Shown piece after piece: positions 9,730 to 19,841 of a stretch of 64,000 nucleotides of DNA. A program made the translations under genes and the position numbers. The notes under the pieces were generated by a model that saw nothing but the letters and a program-made list of their open reading frames with translations, was not told where the DNA came from and searched no databases. How positions within the stretch are numbered: position 1 is the first letter of the stretch; each line of letters begins with the position of its first letter. The DNA is from Actinomycetaceae bacterium MB13-C1-2 (GTDB taxonomy: Bacteria; Actinomycetota; Actinomycetes; Actinomycetales; Actinomycetaceae): assembly GCA_035621235.1 (NCBI GenBank), contig CP141731.1:2514610-2578609 (forward strand), in the 5' to 3' direction.

Positions 9730-11400
9730 CTACCGCTGAAACAGCGCGGTCACGTCGCCAGCAAGCATGATGGAACCAAACGCAACGACCGCTCTCTGAA
9801 GACTCGGATCACTCGGCGCGTCCATTAGCTTCACGGCCTCTTCCAACGCATCGGCGAGGTCGGGCTTGACGTGGACTCGGTCCTCGCCAAAGACCCCCAC
9901 CGCGATCTCTGTGAGATCATCAATGTCGATGGGACGTGCCCCCTGCATCTGCGTCAACACTATCTGATCCATGGCTGGCTCAATTTCGACCAGCATTGCC
10001 TCAATATTCTTGTCGGCCATGGCCGAAAACACGCCCACCAAGTAGTCGAGGTGGAAGGCTTCTGCGAGTCCGGTTCTCATGGCCGCAACTCCAGCTGGAT
10101 TGTGCGCGGCGTCAACGATCACGGTCGGTGATCGTCTAACGATTTCGAGTCTTCCGGGCGAACGAGCCTGAAGGAACCCCGCCTCTACAACCTCCGGCGG
10201 CAGGGCCTTGCCACCCATGATGGCCTCGACGGCAACCAACGCGGCAGCCGCGTTCTGCGCCTGATGCTCGCCATGCAGGGGAATAAACAACTCCTCGTAC
10301 AACGCCGCAGGCGTGCGAACGGAGATCATCTGCCCGCCAACGCCCGGCTGTCTAGACTCGACCGCCCAGTCACGATCCTGCAGACGCATGATCGAGTCAG
10401 TCTCCTGTATCCGCTGTTCGATGACCGCGAGTGCCGCAGGGTCCTGACTCGAAACCACGACGATTGACCCAGGCTTGATAATCTGGGCTTTCTCCCCCGC
10501 AATCTCCTCAATGGTGTTCCCCAGGTATTTCTGGTGGTCAAAGGAGATCGGGGTGATGACCTGGACACCAGAGTTCACCACGTTGGTTGCGTCAAAGCGA
10601 CCGCCCAATCCGACCTCGATAACGGCAGCGTCGACCGGAATGTCTGCAAAAGCCGCAAGCGCAGTAATCGCCAAGGCTTCAAAGTAGGAGATCTTTGGGG
10701 TTCCAGCCTCGTCGGCCTTCTCATCAACCATGTCGATATATGGGGAAACGTCCTGCCAGGCAGAGAGGAACTCTCGCGCTGAAAGAGGCTGTCCGTTCAC
10801 TTGGATCCGTTCACGCACACTCGTCAGGTGCGGTGAAGTAAACGCACCCACGCGAAGTCCGAATCCGCTAAGTAGGGCCGAGGAAAGACGGGTGGTAGAG
10901 GTCTTGCCGTTCGTCCCCGCAATGTGAAGTATCGGATACGCGTCCTGAGGGTCACCGAGGATGTAGAGCACCTGCTGGACTCGATCTAGGGTTGGATCGA
11001 AGTCGTGCTCGGGCGTCCTGGTTATCAAGTCCTGGTAGACGACGTTTAGCTCCGCTTCGGCTTCTGCCTCGTCCAGCAGGGCCTCGTGTTCGGCGATCCG
11101 TTGGGTGTCGGGATCTATCTCTCCCCGATCCTCATCGCTATCTTCCTCAAGGATGGATGCGATTAGCTCGGGGTCGGCTCCTGCCAGCAGTGTTTCTTTG
11201 ACGATCCGCCGAAGTTGTTCAAGGTCGCCCTCATCCTCGTCTTCCTCGCCGCTGCCTTCTGAAGGCACATCGTCTTGGTCATCGTCCGACTCGTCATCCT
11301 CGTCGGCCGCGATCAGATAGGGGATCAGTTCGGGGTCGATCCCGTGTGGAAGATCGAAGTTCTGCTCGTCGCCGGTCCCGGCGCCAGTCGAATCACTCAT
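9730..11400 (-). CDS. folC: Bifunctional dihydrofolate/folylpolyglutamate synthase with acidic N-terminal extension
   Basis: Adds glutamate to dihydropteroate and to folates (Mur-ligase fold). The P-loop HIAGTNGKTSTTR and downstream Mur-ligase segments (GLGGRFDATN, DAAHNPAG) are present. The start is ATG 11400: a -10 hexamer (TAGAGT) ends eight bases upstream, indicating a leaderless mRNA. This gives 556 residues, about 100 more than usual, because the first ~110 residues are a very acidic tract (many Asp/Glu, e.g. DEDDESDDDQDD). ATG 11532 would add a further unlikely 44 residues. The gene follows ileS on the same strand; in actinobacteria folC is often found near valS or ileS. Confidence 0.92.
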   Translation of the reverse strand: MSDSTGAGTGDEQNFDLPHGIDPELIPYLIAADEDDESDDDQDDVPSEGSGEEDEDEGDLEQLRRIVKETLLAGADPELIASILEEDSDEDRGEIDPDTQRIAEHEALLDEAEAEAELNVVYQDLITRTPEHDFDPTLDRVQQVLYILGDPQDAYPILHIAGTNGKTSTTRLSSALLSGFGLRVGAFTSPHLTSVRERIQVNGQPLSAREFLSAWQDVSPYIDMVDEKADEAGTPKISYFEALAITALAAFADIPVDAAVIEVGLGGRFDATNVVNSGVQVITPISFDHQKYLGNTIEEIAGEKAQIIKPGSIVVVSSQDPAALAVIEQRIQETDSIMRLQDRDWAVESRQPGVGGQMISVRTPAALYEELFIPLHGEHQAQNAAAALVAVEAIMGGKALPPEVVEAGFLQARSPGRLEIVRRSPTVIVDAAHNPAGVAAMRTGLAEAFHLDYLVGVFSAMADKNIEAMLVEIEPAMDQIVLTQMQGARPIDIDDLTEIAVGVFGEDRVHVKPDLADALEEAVKLMDAPSDPSLQRAVVAFGSIMLAGDVTALFQR

Positions 11401-11407
11401 GGTGAAA

Positions 11408-11413
11408 ACTCTA
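11408..11413 (-). promoter_or_regulatory. -10 hexamer for a leaderless folC transcript
   Basis: TAGAGT on the minus strand lies seven bases from the folC ATG, matching the actinobacterial TANNNT -10 placed so that transcription starts at the A of the start codon. No Shine-Dalgarno sequence precedes this ATG, which agrees with leaderless translation. The same geometry recurs at several genes in this window. Confidence 0.5.
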
Positions 11414-11758
11414 GTCGCTTGGTCCGGCGTTACCGTAAGTCGGACTATTCGGGTGTTTGTGCCTGGGAAGTGCCCGTGTGGGACGGGAATATTCAGTCCG
11501 TCAGAGAACAGGTTCATCCACAAAGTGCTCATGTGGGAGGGGAGTCTCTGCCAGGGTTGACTACGGAAGCCCTATGTTCCGCATGATTTCTTCTGGAAAG
11601 AGGCCACACCGGCAGATACTCAGCCCAGCAGGCAACAATAGCAGGGCTCCATCGCAAGATATCCGCCGGAGTGGCACTTCCGCCCAGCAAACACGCAAAT
11701 GACGCAAGAAACCACGGGGCGCACCGGGAGACTCAAGACCAGAAGCACCCCGGAGTCT
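11414..11758. other. Gene-free stretch between ileS and folC
   Basis: About 345 bases without a convincing gene on either strand. Just after the ileS stop, a 7-bp inverted repeat (GAGACTC/GAGTCTC on the minus strand, within 11720-11760) could weakly end transcription. The part next to folC supplies its promoter. I see nothing else in it. Confidence 0.4.
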
Positions 11759-14700
11759 CTAGAGCTTCGTGACCCTAACCGACTGCTCCGCCCCGGCGAC
11801 GATCTCAAGTTCCAACGCCAGGGTCTCCTTCGCAATCATGTCCTCGAACGCCCGGGCGGCAACCAAGCGGCCCTCCGGGACGACCAGATCGATCCTGATG
11901 CGATCCGCAACGTGAAAACCTGCGTCCTTACGAGCGTCCTGGATAGCACGAACCAGGTCGCGAGCGTAGCCTTCTTGCTCTAGGTCTTCCGACACGGCGG
12001 TATCCAGAATGACGAATGCCCCCGAGTCCAGCACCGCGGCAACCTCATCCCCGCTCGCCTCCACCCCGATTGTCAGGGTGAACTGATCTCCGGAAAGTTC
12101 CACAGGTGCCCCGTCGAGTTCCACTGCTGGGAAACGGACTGTGTCAGCCTCGCGAGCTTCTTCCCACTGTCCGCTCTTTGCAGCAGCAAATAGCTTAGAA
12201 GTGAGAGGGCGGACCGCGCCGGGGAATTCTCGCGGGTTGAGGCCCAGGGTGCGCTTCACCTCGAAGCCCGACTCCTCGGGTGCCTCAAAATCAACCTCTT
12301 TCACGTTGACTTCGCGGGCGATAATCGGCGCAAACTGCACGAGGGAGTCCGGGTCGCTCGCCACCACAGTCAGGCGTCCGAGGGGTTGGCGCACCCGAAC
12401 ATTGTTCGTTTTTCTGAGGCTGTGCGCGGCGGAGACGATCTCTTGAACCTCGTCCATGTTGGCAACCAGGTCGGCGTCCATCCACGTCTCAGGAAGCTGC
12501 GGGAAGTCCGCCAAGTGGACAGACTCGCCGCCAGTTAGTCCCCTCCAAATTTCTTCCGTCACCAGCGGAAGTAGTGGGGCAGCGGCCTCTACAAAAACAA
12601 CCAGGGCCGTGTACAGAGTGTCAAACGCATCGCGATCCTCGTCCCAGAAGCGGTCACGCTGGGTTCGGATGTACCAATTCGTGATCACTTCAAGGTGATC
12701 GCGCAATCGGGCAGTCGCGCGCGCAATATCGTACTCGTCCATCGCCGCGCGAACCTCGTTTGTCACCTCGTATGTTCGGGCCAAGAGGTAGCGATCCATC
12801 TCAGGAAGAGCGGAAATGTCATCGCACTCCACATCCAAGCGCCTGGGAGCGATCCCCGCGCCACCGTCACACGCGTTGCCGTAGAGAGTCAGGAAGTAGT
12901 ACGCGTTCCAGAGAGGCAGAACCACCTGGCGAACCGCGTCGCGCACACCGTCCGAGGTGACGATTAGGTTACCGCCGCGTACCACTGGCGAAGCCAATAG
13001 GAACCAACGCATTGCATCGGACCCGTAGTCGTTGAAGACCCCCGTGACGTCCGGGTAATTACGCAGCGATTTACTCATCTTGCGTCCGTCATCACCCAGA
13101 ACGATTCCGTGCGAGATGACGTTGAGGAATGCAGGACGATCAAAAAGTGCCGTGGCAAGAACATGCAACAGGTAGAACCAGCCACGGGTCTGGCCGATGT
13201 ACTCGACGATGAAGTCACCCGGGTAGTGGTCTTCGAACCAGTCCTGGTTCTCAAACGGGTAGTGAACCTGAGCGAATGGCATCGAACCAGACTCGAACCA
13301 GCAGTCCAGAACTTCGGGCACACGACGCATCATGGAGCCCCCCGTGGGATCATCTGGGTTCGGTCGAACTAGGTCGTCAACATCTGGACGGTGCAGGTTG
13401 ATACTGTCGGCATCCACCCCAAAATCGTCGGCAATCTGCTGATACGAGCCGTAAACGTCCACGCGTGGGTATTCCGGATTGTCCGACTTCCAGACCGGGA
13501 TCGGGGCCCCCCAAAAGCGGTTACGGCTGATGGACCAGTCCCGAGCGCCTTCAAGCCACTTGCCGAACTGTCCGTCCTTGATGTGGTCTGGAACCCAGTT
13601 GATCTGCTGGTTCAGTTCCACCATGCGGTCACGGAACTTAGTGACCTCAACAAACCACGAGGACACCGCCCGGTAGATCAAAGGCTGACGGCAGCGCCAG
13701 CAGTGCGGATATGAGTGCAGGTACGAGGCTTGACGGACCAGGATGGGACGGCGTGCCTCGTCCTCGCGAGCTATCGGACCCTCCTGCTCGCGCAGGTCTG
13801 AGAGGATCAGACGGTTCGCGTCGAAAACCTGAACGTCCTGGTAGTCGGAAACCTCAGCGGTGAAACGTCCACGCTCATCGACTGGAACCACTGCCTTGAT
13901 TCCTGCTTCTAAGCAGACGTTCATATCGTCTTCACCGAAGGCGGGGGCAATGTGTACCAGACCCGTTCCGTCTTCAGTCGTAACGAAGTCACCCGCAATA
14001 ATCTGGAACGCATTCGGGCCGGGAACTCCCTCTTCGCGTCCCTCAAAATAGGGGAACATTGGAGCGTACCGGCGGCCGAGCAGGTCGGAACCTTTCATCC
14101 GGGACACGACGAGTTCCTCGGCAGTGGGAAGGTCCGTCTCGTCGCCCTCCTTTTTCTTGGATGAGGGGTCCTTTGCTCCAAGCTCAGGCGCATAGACATC
14201 CAGCAGTTGTTCAGCGAGGATGACCTTCTTCCCCGCCAGCGCGCCGCTGGTAGGCTCCACAGCAACATAGTCGATATCCGGGCCAACGGCGATGGCCAAG
14301 TTAGACGGAAGCGTCCAAGGGGTCGTGGTCCAGATTAGGGCGATCTCTCCCGTCGGCTCCCCGTCCTCACCCAGGAGCTGGACGCCGACGGTCGCCGTCT
14401 GGTCTTGACGGTCCTGGTAAATATCGTCGTCCATCTTGAGTTCGTGATTAGACAGCGGCGTCTCGTCATTCCAGCAGTAGGGCAACACGCGGTAGCCCTC
14501 GTAAACGTACCCCTTGTCGTACAGGGTCTTGAACGCCCAGATCACCGACTCCATGTACTCCGGGTCCAGGGTCTTGTAGTCGTTCTTAAAGTCGACCCAC
14601 CGCGCCTGACGAGTAACGTAGTCTTCCCACTCTGATGTGTAGCGAAGTACGGAGGCGGCGCAGGCGTCGTTGAAGGCCTTAATTCCAATTCCAGTTGGGC

Positions 14701-15082
14701 CCTCGACCTGGGACTTATCGACGATGCCAAGCTGTTTCTCGGTCTCTAGCTCGGCGGGCAGACCGTGGGTATCCCAGCCAAAGCGGCGCTCGACGTGGTG
14801 ACCGATCATCGTTTGGTATCGACCGACAACGTCCTTGACGTATCCGGTCAGGAGATGACCGTAGTGCGGAAGTCCATTCGCGAATGGAGGGCCGTCGTAG
14901 AAAACAAACTCATTAGAGCCTCGTTCGCCCGCATCACGGAAGTCGACGGACTTTTGGAAGGTGTCGTCTTCCTTCCAGTATGCCAACACCTGTTCCTCAA
15001 TCTTCGGGAACGAGGGTTTAGCACTGACCTCAAGGTCTTCTCGGTGCAACGGAAATCGCTTTGAACTGTCCTTAGCGACCAT
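11759..15082 (-). CDS. ileS: Isoleucyl-tRNA synthetase
   Basis: Charges tRNA-Ile; class I synthetase of 1,107 residues. The HIGH motif reads HYGH (73-76), the KMSKS loop reads [11 protein letters not shown] (about 668), and the CP1 editing insertion lies between them with a [11 protein letters not shown] segment. The C-terminal half has the anticodon-binding helical domain. The length and the absence of a C-terminal zinc-finger cluster match the larger bacterial/eukaryote-like type of IleRS. ATG 15082 is preceded by GAGAGGA. The upstream leader contains a T-box, so synthesis should respond to uncharged tRNA-Ile. Confidence 0.97.
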   Translation of the reverse strand: MVAKDSSKRFPLHREDLEVSAKPSFPKIEEQVLAYWKEDDTFQKSVDFRDAGERGSNEFVFYDGPPFANGLPHYGHLLTGYVKDVVGRYQTMIGHHVERRFGWDTHGLPAELETEKQLGIVDKSQVEGPTGIGIKAFNDACAASVLRYTSEWEDYVTRQARWVDFKNDYKTLDPEYMESVIWAFKTLYDKGYVYEGYRVLPYCWNDETPLSNHELKMDDDIYQDRQDQTATVGVQLLGEDGEPTGEIALIWTTTPWTLPSNLAIAVGPDIDYVAVEPTSGALAGKKVILAEQLLDVYAPELGAKDPSSKKKEGDETDLPTAEELVVSRMKGSDLLGRRYAPMFPYFEGREEGVPGPNAFQIIAGDFVTTEDGTGLVHIAPAFGEDDMNVCLEAGIKAVVPVDERGRFTAEVSDYQDVQVFDANRLILSDLREQEGPIAREDEARRPILVRQASYLHSYPHCWRCRQPLIYRAVSSWFVEVTKFRDRMVELNQQINWVPDHIKDGQFGKWLEGARDWSISRNRFWGAPIPVWKSDNPEYPRVDVYGSYQQIADDFGVDADSINLHRPDVDDLVRPNPDDPTGGSMMRRVPEVLDCWFESGSMPFAQVHYPFENQDWFEDHYPGDFIVEYIGQTRGWFYLLHVLATALFDRPAFLNVISHGIVLGDDGRKMSKSLRNYPDVTGVFNDYGSDAMRWFLLASPVVRGGNLIVTSDGVRDAVRQVVLPLWNAYYFLTLYGNACDGGAGIAPRRLDVECDDISALPEMDRYLLARTYEVTNEVRAAMDEYDIARATARLRDHLEVITNWYIRTQRDRFWDEDRDAFDTLYTALVVFVEAAAPLLPLVTEEIWRGLTGGESVHLADFPQLPETWMDADLVANMDEVQEIVSAAHSLRKTNNVRVRQPLGRLTVVASDPDSLVQFAPIIAREVNVKEVDFEAPEESGFEVKRTLGLNPREFPGAVRPLTSKLFAAAKSGQWEEAREADTVRFPAVELDGAPVELSGDQFTLTIGVEASGDEVAAVLDSGAFVILDTAVSEDLEQEGYARDLVRAIQDARKDAGFHVADRIRIDLVVPEGRLVAARAFEDMIAKETLALELEIVAGAEQSVRVTKL

Positions 15083-15320
15083 TGTGGTTCCTCTCGTGTC
15101 CTAGCTCCCTTGCGTAGGACGAGGTCTCTGCTTCTCAACAGAATCCCCGCGGTACCACCCCGCTTGCGCCCTGAGCGAGCGCCCCTCGATTACGGCTGTC
15201 TCGGGCCTACCCGTCCGGTTCTAGTACGGGGAGTAAAACGATCACTCCTCGGTTCTTCCGGATGCTCCCCGGTGATGTCCCGATCCGTTCTTGCTGGATT
15301 AGGCCGGCTCAATGCCCCTC
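15083..15320 (-). promoter_or_regulatory. T-box riboswitch leader of ileS (translational type)
   Basis: The leader RNA carries the T-box core GGGGTGGTACCGCGG (minus strand of 15147-15161), whose antisequestrator bulge pairs with the NCCA end of uncharged tRNA. Upstream is a short stem I region (about 15255-15290) with two candidate Ile specifier codons, ATC at 15274-15276 and at 15261-15263. Downstream, an imperfect hairpin (15091-15124, CTCGTCCTA pairing with TAGGACACGAG) covers part of the ileS Shine-Dalgarno GAGAGGA (15089-15095). No U-run terminator is seen, so control is expected at translation, as known for actinobacterial ileS T-boxes with ultrashort stem I. The exact 5' end is not determined. 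Confidence 0.85.
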
Positions 15321-15421
15321 CATGGTAAGTGCGCGCGGCTGATATTGCGAAGATGGCGGCTGTGAGTTTCCGCGCGTCGAGACGAGAGCTCTCGGCCTCA
15401 AGCGAACGGCGGTTAAGGGTC

Positions 15422-15451
15422 TTTACAATATACCCCCCGGGGGTATATTGT
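15422..15451 (+). promoter_or_regulatory. Copper-operon promoter with embedded CsoR-type operator
   Basis: Bases 15425-15451 form a palindrome of two perfect 13-base arms (ACAATATACCCCC and its complement) around one central base, the GC-rich-core pattern of CsoR operators. A promoter fits the same bases: TTTACA at 15422-15427 and TATATT at 15444-15449, 16 bases apart. Repressor bound here would occlude both boxes. copZ starts 43 bases downstream, and csoR is the last gene of the operon, so autoregulation is expected; copper binding would release CsoR. Confidence 0.85.
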
Positions 15452-15493
15452 CCAGTTGTAACCAGGACAACCACGGAACTAAGGAGACCACCA

Positions 15494-15736
15494 ATGGCAA
15501 CCGCCTCGTACAAAGTAACCGGAATGACCTGCGGGCACTGCGAGATGTCCGTGCGCGAAGAAGTGTCGGAGATCCCCGGAGTTACTGACATCCAGGTTAG
15601 CGCCGAATCAGGCGATCTTGTAGTTACCGCTACAGGAGAGATAGACGACGCTGCGGTGCTCGCCGCAGTTACCGAAGCGGGGTACTCGGCTACGCCAGCG
15701 TTCCGCGGTGGAAGCAACAGAACCGCAGAACTGTGA
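15494..15736 (+). CDS. copZ: Copper chaperone CopZ-like heavy-metal-associated domain protein
   Basis: An 80-residue single HMA-domain protein that likely carries Cu(I) to CopA in the cytosol. The metal-binding loop is GMTCGHCEMSV with Cys13 and Cys16. The ATG at 15494 has AAGGAG eight bases upstream; a longer in-frame reading to 15329 crosses the promoter and operator and is rejected. The stop overlaps the next small ORF as GTGA. Confidence 0.95.
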   Translation: MATASYKVTGMTCGHCEMSVREEVSEIPGVTDIQVSAESGDLVVTATGEIDDAAVLAAVTEAGYSATPAFRGGSNRTAEL

Positions 15737-15900
15737 AGGCAGGCACCCGACTCGCGCTCTTCGCAGCGGCAATGGTGGCGGTCTTCATGATCGCTTTCTT
15801 TGTTGCATCCGCGATCACGGGTCAGATCGATGGCTGGGATCCGGGTGTAACCCAATCCCCCATCTCTCCATCCGAAGGACATGGCCACGACAGCCACTAG
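15733..15900 (+). CDS. Small membrane protein with His-rich tail, between copZ and copA
   Basis: A 55-residue ORF that starts at GTG overlapping the copZ stop (GTGA), so it is probably translated by coupling. It has one hydrophobic segment (about residues 7-29, Ala/Val/Phe-rich with AMVAVFMIAFFVASA), then a polar tail ending in GHGHDSH with three histidines. No family is recognised. Position in the copper operon and a His-rich end suggest metal handling at the membrane, for example delivery to or from CopA; this is inference. It could also be a short ORF kept only for coupling, but the 49-base spacing to copA argues against a role in copA translation. Confidence 0.7.
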   Translation: MKAGTRLALFAAAMVAVFMIAFFVASAITGQIDGWDPGVTQSPISPSEGHGHDSH

Positions 15901-15950
15901 GTAGCCGGTGCTAGCAACGACCTCGTGCTACGTAAGGGAGAGAGGCGACG

Positions 15951-18209
15951 ATGAGTATTCAGACAAATCCACCGGCCGGGGTGTCGATAGAACTCGATAT
16001 CGGCGGAATGACCTGCGCATCCTGCGCGAACCGGATCGAACGTAAGCTGAACAAACTCGATGGTGTAACCGCAACGGTCAACTACGCCACCGAAAAGGCC
16101 AAGGTCACCGTTCCCGAGGGGTACAACCCCGATCTTCTCGTTGAGGAGGTGAAGAAGGCCGGATACTCAGCCGAGCTTCCAAAACCAAAGACTGCACCCG
16201 TCGATAACGGTGAGCAGCCCGAAGACCGCGAGTTGACCGAACTTCGTCAAAGGTTGATCGGCGCAGTGGTACTGGCGGTCCCCGTCATCCTCCTGGCAAT
16301 GATTCCGGCACTCCAGTTCAGGAACTGGCAGTGGCTCTCTCTGACTTTGGCGGCGCCGGTGATTGTCTGGGCGGCATGGCCATTCCACAAAGCAGCTTGG
16401 GCCAACCTCAAACAGGGTGCCGCAACCATGGACACACTGATCTCTATGGGGACCCTTTCCGCGTTCCTTTGGTCGCTGTATGCCCTGTTCTTCGGAACGG
16501 CTGGCGAACCGGGAATGAAGCATCCGTTTACCCTCACCGTCGCCCCGTCAGATGGCGCGTCCAACATCTATCTTGAGGTCGCCGCTGGCGTCACAATGTT
16601 TATTCTTCTGGGTCGCTACTTCGAGAAGAAATCGAAGCGGCAGGCTGGAGCTGCGCTCCGCGCCCTACTCGAACTGGGTGCCAAAGACGTATCACTGCTC
16701 AAAGACGGGATTGAGATCAAGGTTCCGATTGACGAGTTAAGGGTCGGCGATGAGTTCGTCGTACGTCCCGGAGAGAAGATCGCTACCGATGGTGTGGTGG
16801 TCTCGGGGACTTCTGCGGTTGACGAATCGATGCTTACCGGCGAGTCCGTCCCGGTCGAGGTGGCCAAGGGCGACCCTGTAACCGGCGCCACCGTCAATGC
16901 GGGGGGTCGTCTGGTGGTGCGAGCTACCAGGGTTGGGTCTGATACCCAGCTGGCTCAGATGGCGAAGCTGGTCGAGGACGCACAAACTGGTAAGGCGGAG
17001 GTTCAAAGGCTTGCAGACAGAGTCTCGGGCGTCTTCGTTCCTGTTGTGATCCTGATCGCCGCCGCAACTCTCGGAGCCTGGCTTGGCGCCGGCTTCCCCG
17101 TGACAGCGGCCTTCACCGCCGCAGTCGCCGTGCTCGTCGTAGCATGCCCGTGCGCGCTTGGGCTTGCAACCCCGACGGCTCTGCTGGTTGGAACCGGTCG
17201 CGGCGCTCAGATGGGCATCTTGATTAAGGGGCCCGAGGTCCTCGAATCTACCCGCGACATCGATACCGTAGTGCTCGACAAGACGGGAACGGTCACCACG
17301 GGAAAGATGACCCTCGTCGAAGTTATTGCCGAGACGGGAACACCGCAAGAAGAACTATTGCGAGTCGCCGGAACCGTTGAAGATGCCTCGGAACATCCGA
17401 TCGCTCGCGCCATCGCCGATGGCGCACGAGAGGCGGTGGGGGCCCTCACTCCTCCCGAGGACTTCAAGAACGTCGAGGGCAAAGGCGTTCAAGGCGTAGT
17501 CGACGGGAAACTGGTTATCGTTGGTCGCGAGTCACTACTGGCAGACTGGGGACAAGACCTATCCCCCGAGATCGCCGCTAAGAAGACCCGGGCCGAGTCG
17601 GAGGGAAAGACCGTTGTCGCCGCTGGTTGGGATGGTAGCGCCCGAGGCATTCTAGTTGTTGCAGACACCGTGAAGCCGACCAGTGCGGAAGCTATCGACG
17701 AGTTCAAAGCGATCGGTCTAACACCGGTACTTCTTACTGGTGACAACAAGAAAGTCGCCCAATATATCGCTGATCAAGTCGGTATCGACGAAGTAATCGC
17801 CGAGGTTTTGCCCGAAGCCAAAGTCGATGTGATCAAGCGGCTACAGGGCGAGAAACGAGTAGTCGCAATGGTCGGTGACGGCGTAAATGATGCGCCCGCG
17901 TTGGCACAGGCCGATCTGGGCATGGCCATGGGAACCGGAACGGATGTTGCAATCGAAGCCTCTGACATCACTCTGGTGCGAGGTGACCTCCGGGGCGCGG
18001 TGGATGCAGTGCGGCTGTCACGCAAAACCTTGGGAACGATCAAGGGCAACCTGTTCTGGGCATTTGCATACAACACGGCTGCCATACCGATTGCCGCCCT
18101 TGGAATGCTCAACCCGATGCTAGCCGGGGCCGCAATGGCATTCTCTTCGGTATTTGTGGTTGGAAATAGCCTGCGACTTCGCGGATTCCGTAGTATCGCG
18201 GCCGACTAG
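15951..18209 (+). CDS. copA: Copper-exporting P1B-type ATPase CopA
   Basis: Pumps Cu(I) out of the cytosol. The 752-residue protein has one N-terminal HMA domain (GMTCASC, Cys22 and Cys25), eight expected membrane segments, the transport site [10 protein letters not shown] (about 398-407) in the sixth helix, the phosphorylation motif DKTGTVT (about 442), the SEHPIA nucleotide-binding motif and [10 protein letters not shown] near the end. All P1B-1 hallmark residues are present. GGGAGAG lies upstream of the ATG. It is third in the copZ-small ORF-copA-csoR operon. Confidence 0.97.
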   Translation: MSIQTNPPAGVSIELDIGGMTCASCANRIERKLNKLDGVTATVNYATEKAKVTVPEGYNPDLLVEEVKKAGYSAELPKPKTAPVDNGEQPEDRELTELRQRLIGAVVLAVPVILLAMIPALQFRNWQWLSLTLAAPVIVWAAWPFHKAAWANLKQGAATMDTLISMGTLSAFLWSLYALFFGTAGEPGMKHPFTLTVAPSDGASNIYLEVAAGVTMFILLGRYFEKKSKRQAGAALRALLELGAKDVSLLKDGIEIKVPIDELRVGDEFVVRPGEKIATDGVVVSGTSAVDESMLTGESVPVEVAKGDPVTGATVNAGGRLVVRATRVGSDTQLAQMAKLVEDAQTGKAEVQRLADRVSGVFVPVVILIAAATLGAWLGAGFPVTAAFTAAVAVLVVACPCALGLATPTALLVGTGRGAQMGILIKGPEVLESTRDIDTVVLDKTGTVTTGKMTLVEVIAETGTPQEELLRVAGTVEDASEHPIARAIADGAREAVGALTPPEDFKNVEGKGVQGVVDGKLVIVGRESLLADWGQDLSPEIAAKKTRAESEGKTVVAAGWDGSARGILVVADTVKPTSAEAIDEFKAIGLTPVLLTGDNKKVAQYIADQVGIDEVIAEVLPEAKVDVIKRLQGEKRVVAMVGDGVNDAPALAQADLGMAMGTGTDVAIEASDITLVRGDLRGAVDAVRLSRKTLGTIKGNLFWAFAYNTAAIPIAALGMLNPMLAGAAMAFSSVFVVGNSLRLRGFRSIAAD

Positions 18210-18245
18210 TCAGTTTTCCTTAGACCTAAGCAGATAGGACAGCAC

Positions 18246-18632
18246 ATGACAACGCAAGATCAGATAGAAGCTATCGAGGATATCGAGGAACTAAGCGAAA
18301 CGGCCGAAGTGGCAGCGATACTAGATCTTGAAGATGAGGACAAGCCCGCCCACTACGGTTACATCAACGATAAGGCCAACTATATGCGGCGGATGAGGCG
18401 TATCGAAGGGCAGGCCCGCGGCATCGCAAAAATGATCGAAGACGAAAAGTACTGTATCGACATTCTTACTCAAATAAGTGCGTTGACCGGAGCCATCCAG
18501 ACGGTCGCTACCGGCCTCCTTGAGGATCACATGAACCACTGCGTCGTTCGCGCAGCCCGCATGAGTGATGAAGAAGCTCAAGCAAAGATCGAAGAAGCTG
18601 CGCAAGCTATCAGACGCCTAGTCCGCGTTTGA
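18246..18632 (+). CDS. csoR: Copper-sensing repressor CsoR
   Basis: All-helical DUF156-family repressor that leaves its operator on binding Cu(I). The 128-residue protein has the copper ligands Cys70, His95 and Cys99, with the same spacing (25 and 4) as Cys36-His61-Cys65 of M. tuberculosis CsoR, and the Tyr before the first Cys. The first ~34 residues are an acidic extension (rich in Glu/Asp) that shorter homologues lack. It begins 36 bp after copA and likely controls the palindrome at 15425-15451. Confidence 0.94.
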   Translation: MTTQDQIEAIEDIEELSETAEVAAILDLEDEDKPAHYGYINDKANYMRRMRRIEGQARGIAKMIEDEKYCIDILTQISALTGAIQTVATGLLEDHMNHCVVRAARMSDEEAQAKIEEAAQAIRRLVRV

Positions 18633-18749
18633 TTCACAGGCAACGGATCTGGGCGTTCTCCCCAGCCACAACGCTTTGCCCTCCTCTTTGTCGGTGGGCG
18701 CGCATAGACTGGAATCGTTGCAAGCAACGCCGCTAGATAAGGGGTAGCC

Positions 18750-19205
18750 ATGGCACTTCGAGCACAAATCACCGGAGCAATAACCGAGCCCGTTCTGCGT
18801 TGGACCCCGAAGCAGCAGCCGGTCCTCGACTTCCGAATCAATGCGACTGCTTCTGTTCGTAACAAGTCCACGGGACAGTGGGAAGACGTGGGCTCTCCAA
18901 TCTGGGTGAGCGTGGCATTTTGGGAGCAGGAAGCGCAGACATTGAACGAGGTCTTGAGTAAAGGCGACCGAATCACCGTGGAGGGAACTCTGGTTCAGGA
19001 GACCTACCAACGTCGCGACGGGGGCGAGGGAAACTCGCTGTCGTTACGATTCCCCAAGATGCTAGGGGTCATCCCAAGCCGCCGCTGGGCTGATTCTCAA
19101 GGCAGTGCTTCTCCATCAGCAACTAGCGGCGGGGCATCCTACAGTCCGCCGACAGACGACCCGTGGGGCGCCCCAACCTCAGAGAGCTCCGCTGCCCCAT
19201 TCTAG
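18750..19205 (+). CDS. Single-stranded DNA-binding protein paralogue
   Basis: OB-fold SSB of 151 residues. The core begins ITGAITEPVLRWTP and contains the typical FRINATA and VSVAFWEQEAQTLNEVLSKGDRITVEG strands; the tail (about 110-151) is Ser/Gly/Pro-rich and ends in Ala-Ala-Pro-Phe rather than the usual acidic DDDIPF tip, though a PTDDPWG precedes it. It is not in the rpsF-ssb-rplI context of the housekeeping gene, so it is probably an accessory copy. A -10-like TAGACT lies at 18705-18710 and GGGGT precedes the ATG. Confidence 0.88.
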   Translation: MALRAQITGAITEPVLRWTPKQQPVLDFRINATASVRNKSTGQWEDVGSPIWVSVAFWEQEAQTLNEVLSKGDRITVEGTLVQETYQRRDGGEGNSLSLRFPKMLGVIPSRRWADSQGSASPSATSGGASYSPPTDDPWGAPTSESSAAPF

Positions 19206-19574
19206 GCCGACGGACACACTTCTCTGACAGTTATTGAGGCAAGTATCTATGAAAACTCAAGTGGTCTGACCTAACTCTGGGCTACCAGTGGGGACGCCCC
19301 CTCGTGCAGCACGCGTGTTCGTTGAGTGTTAATTGCTGCAGATCCAGAATCAGAACGCCAAAATCGTAACCTTCCTCACCTCATAAGTAGCCGTGGCTAC
19401 CCAATTAACTGGATAGACTCGCCACCCCAATTGGTTGCGTGCGGCGTGCTCTCTCGGCTTCTTCACAAGCTTGTTGAGCGAGTTATCCCGCTACCGACCC
19501 AGATGGTCAAGCTCATCGTGTCAACGTCGCAGCGCAGCCTCCACTCAACAGGTGGATAAATTAGAGGAGTCAGA
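19206..19574. other. Gene-free stretch after the first ssb paralogue
   Basis: About 370 bases. Short open readings on both strands lack ribosome sites and protein-like composition. The right end holds the only signals: AGAGGAG at 19563-19569 ahead of the next gene and a possible -10 TAAATT at 19557-19562. Confidence 0.4.
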
Positions 19575-19841
19575 ATGGACTGGTTTGAGGCTTTCGGTTG
19601 GCTCGGTTCAATACTCGTCGTGATCTCACTGGCACTCCCCAACACTCTTGCCTTTCGAACAACGAACTTGATCGGCAGCGGGATTGCCACCCTCTACAAC
19701 TTGGCTCTAGGAATCTGGCCATATTTCGTGATGAACGCGGCCATCTGTATCGTCAATGTCTATTGGCTGATTAGGATTCTGCGTGCGCGCCAAGAGACGA
19801 CCACAACAGTCGAGACGATCACAAGCACAACGATGAAGTGA
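19575..19841 (+). CDS. Small membrane protein, CBU_0592-like
   Basis: An 88-residue protein with about three hydrophobic segments (residues 6-24, 31-50, 51-70) and a Thr-rich tail. The opening WLGSILVVISLALPN and the segment NLIGSGIATLYNLALGIWP resemble the small family of bacterial proteins known by Coxiella CBU_0592, whose function is unknown. AGAGGAG is five bases from the ATG. It appears to be transcribed alone. Confidence 0.7.
   Translation: MDWFEAFGWLGSILVVISLALPNTLAFRTTNLIGSGIATLYNLALGIWPYFVMNAAICIVNVYWLIRILRARQETTTTVETITSTTMK

Noticed and set aside
15329..15493. N-terminal extension of CopZ
   Set aside because: It would run through the CsoR operator and promoter; a good ribosome site precedes ATG 15494.
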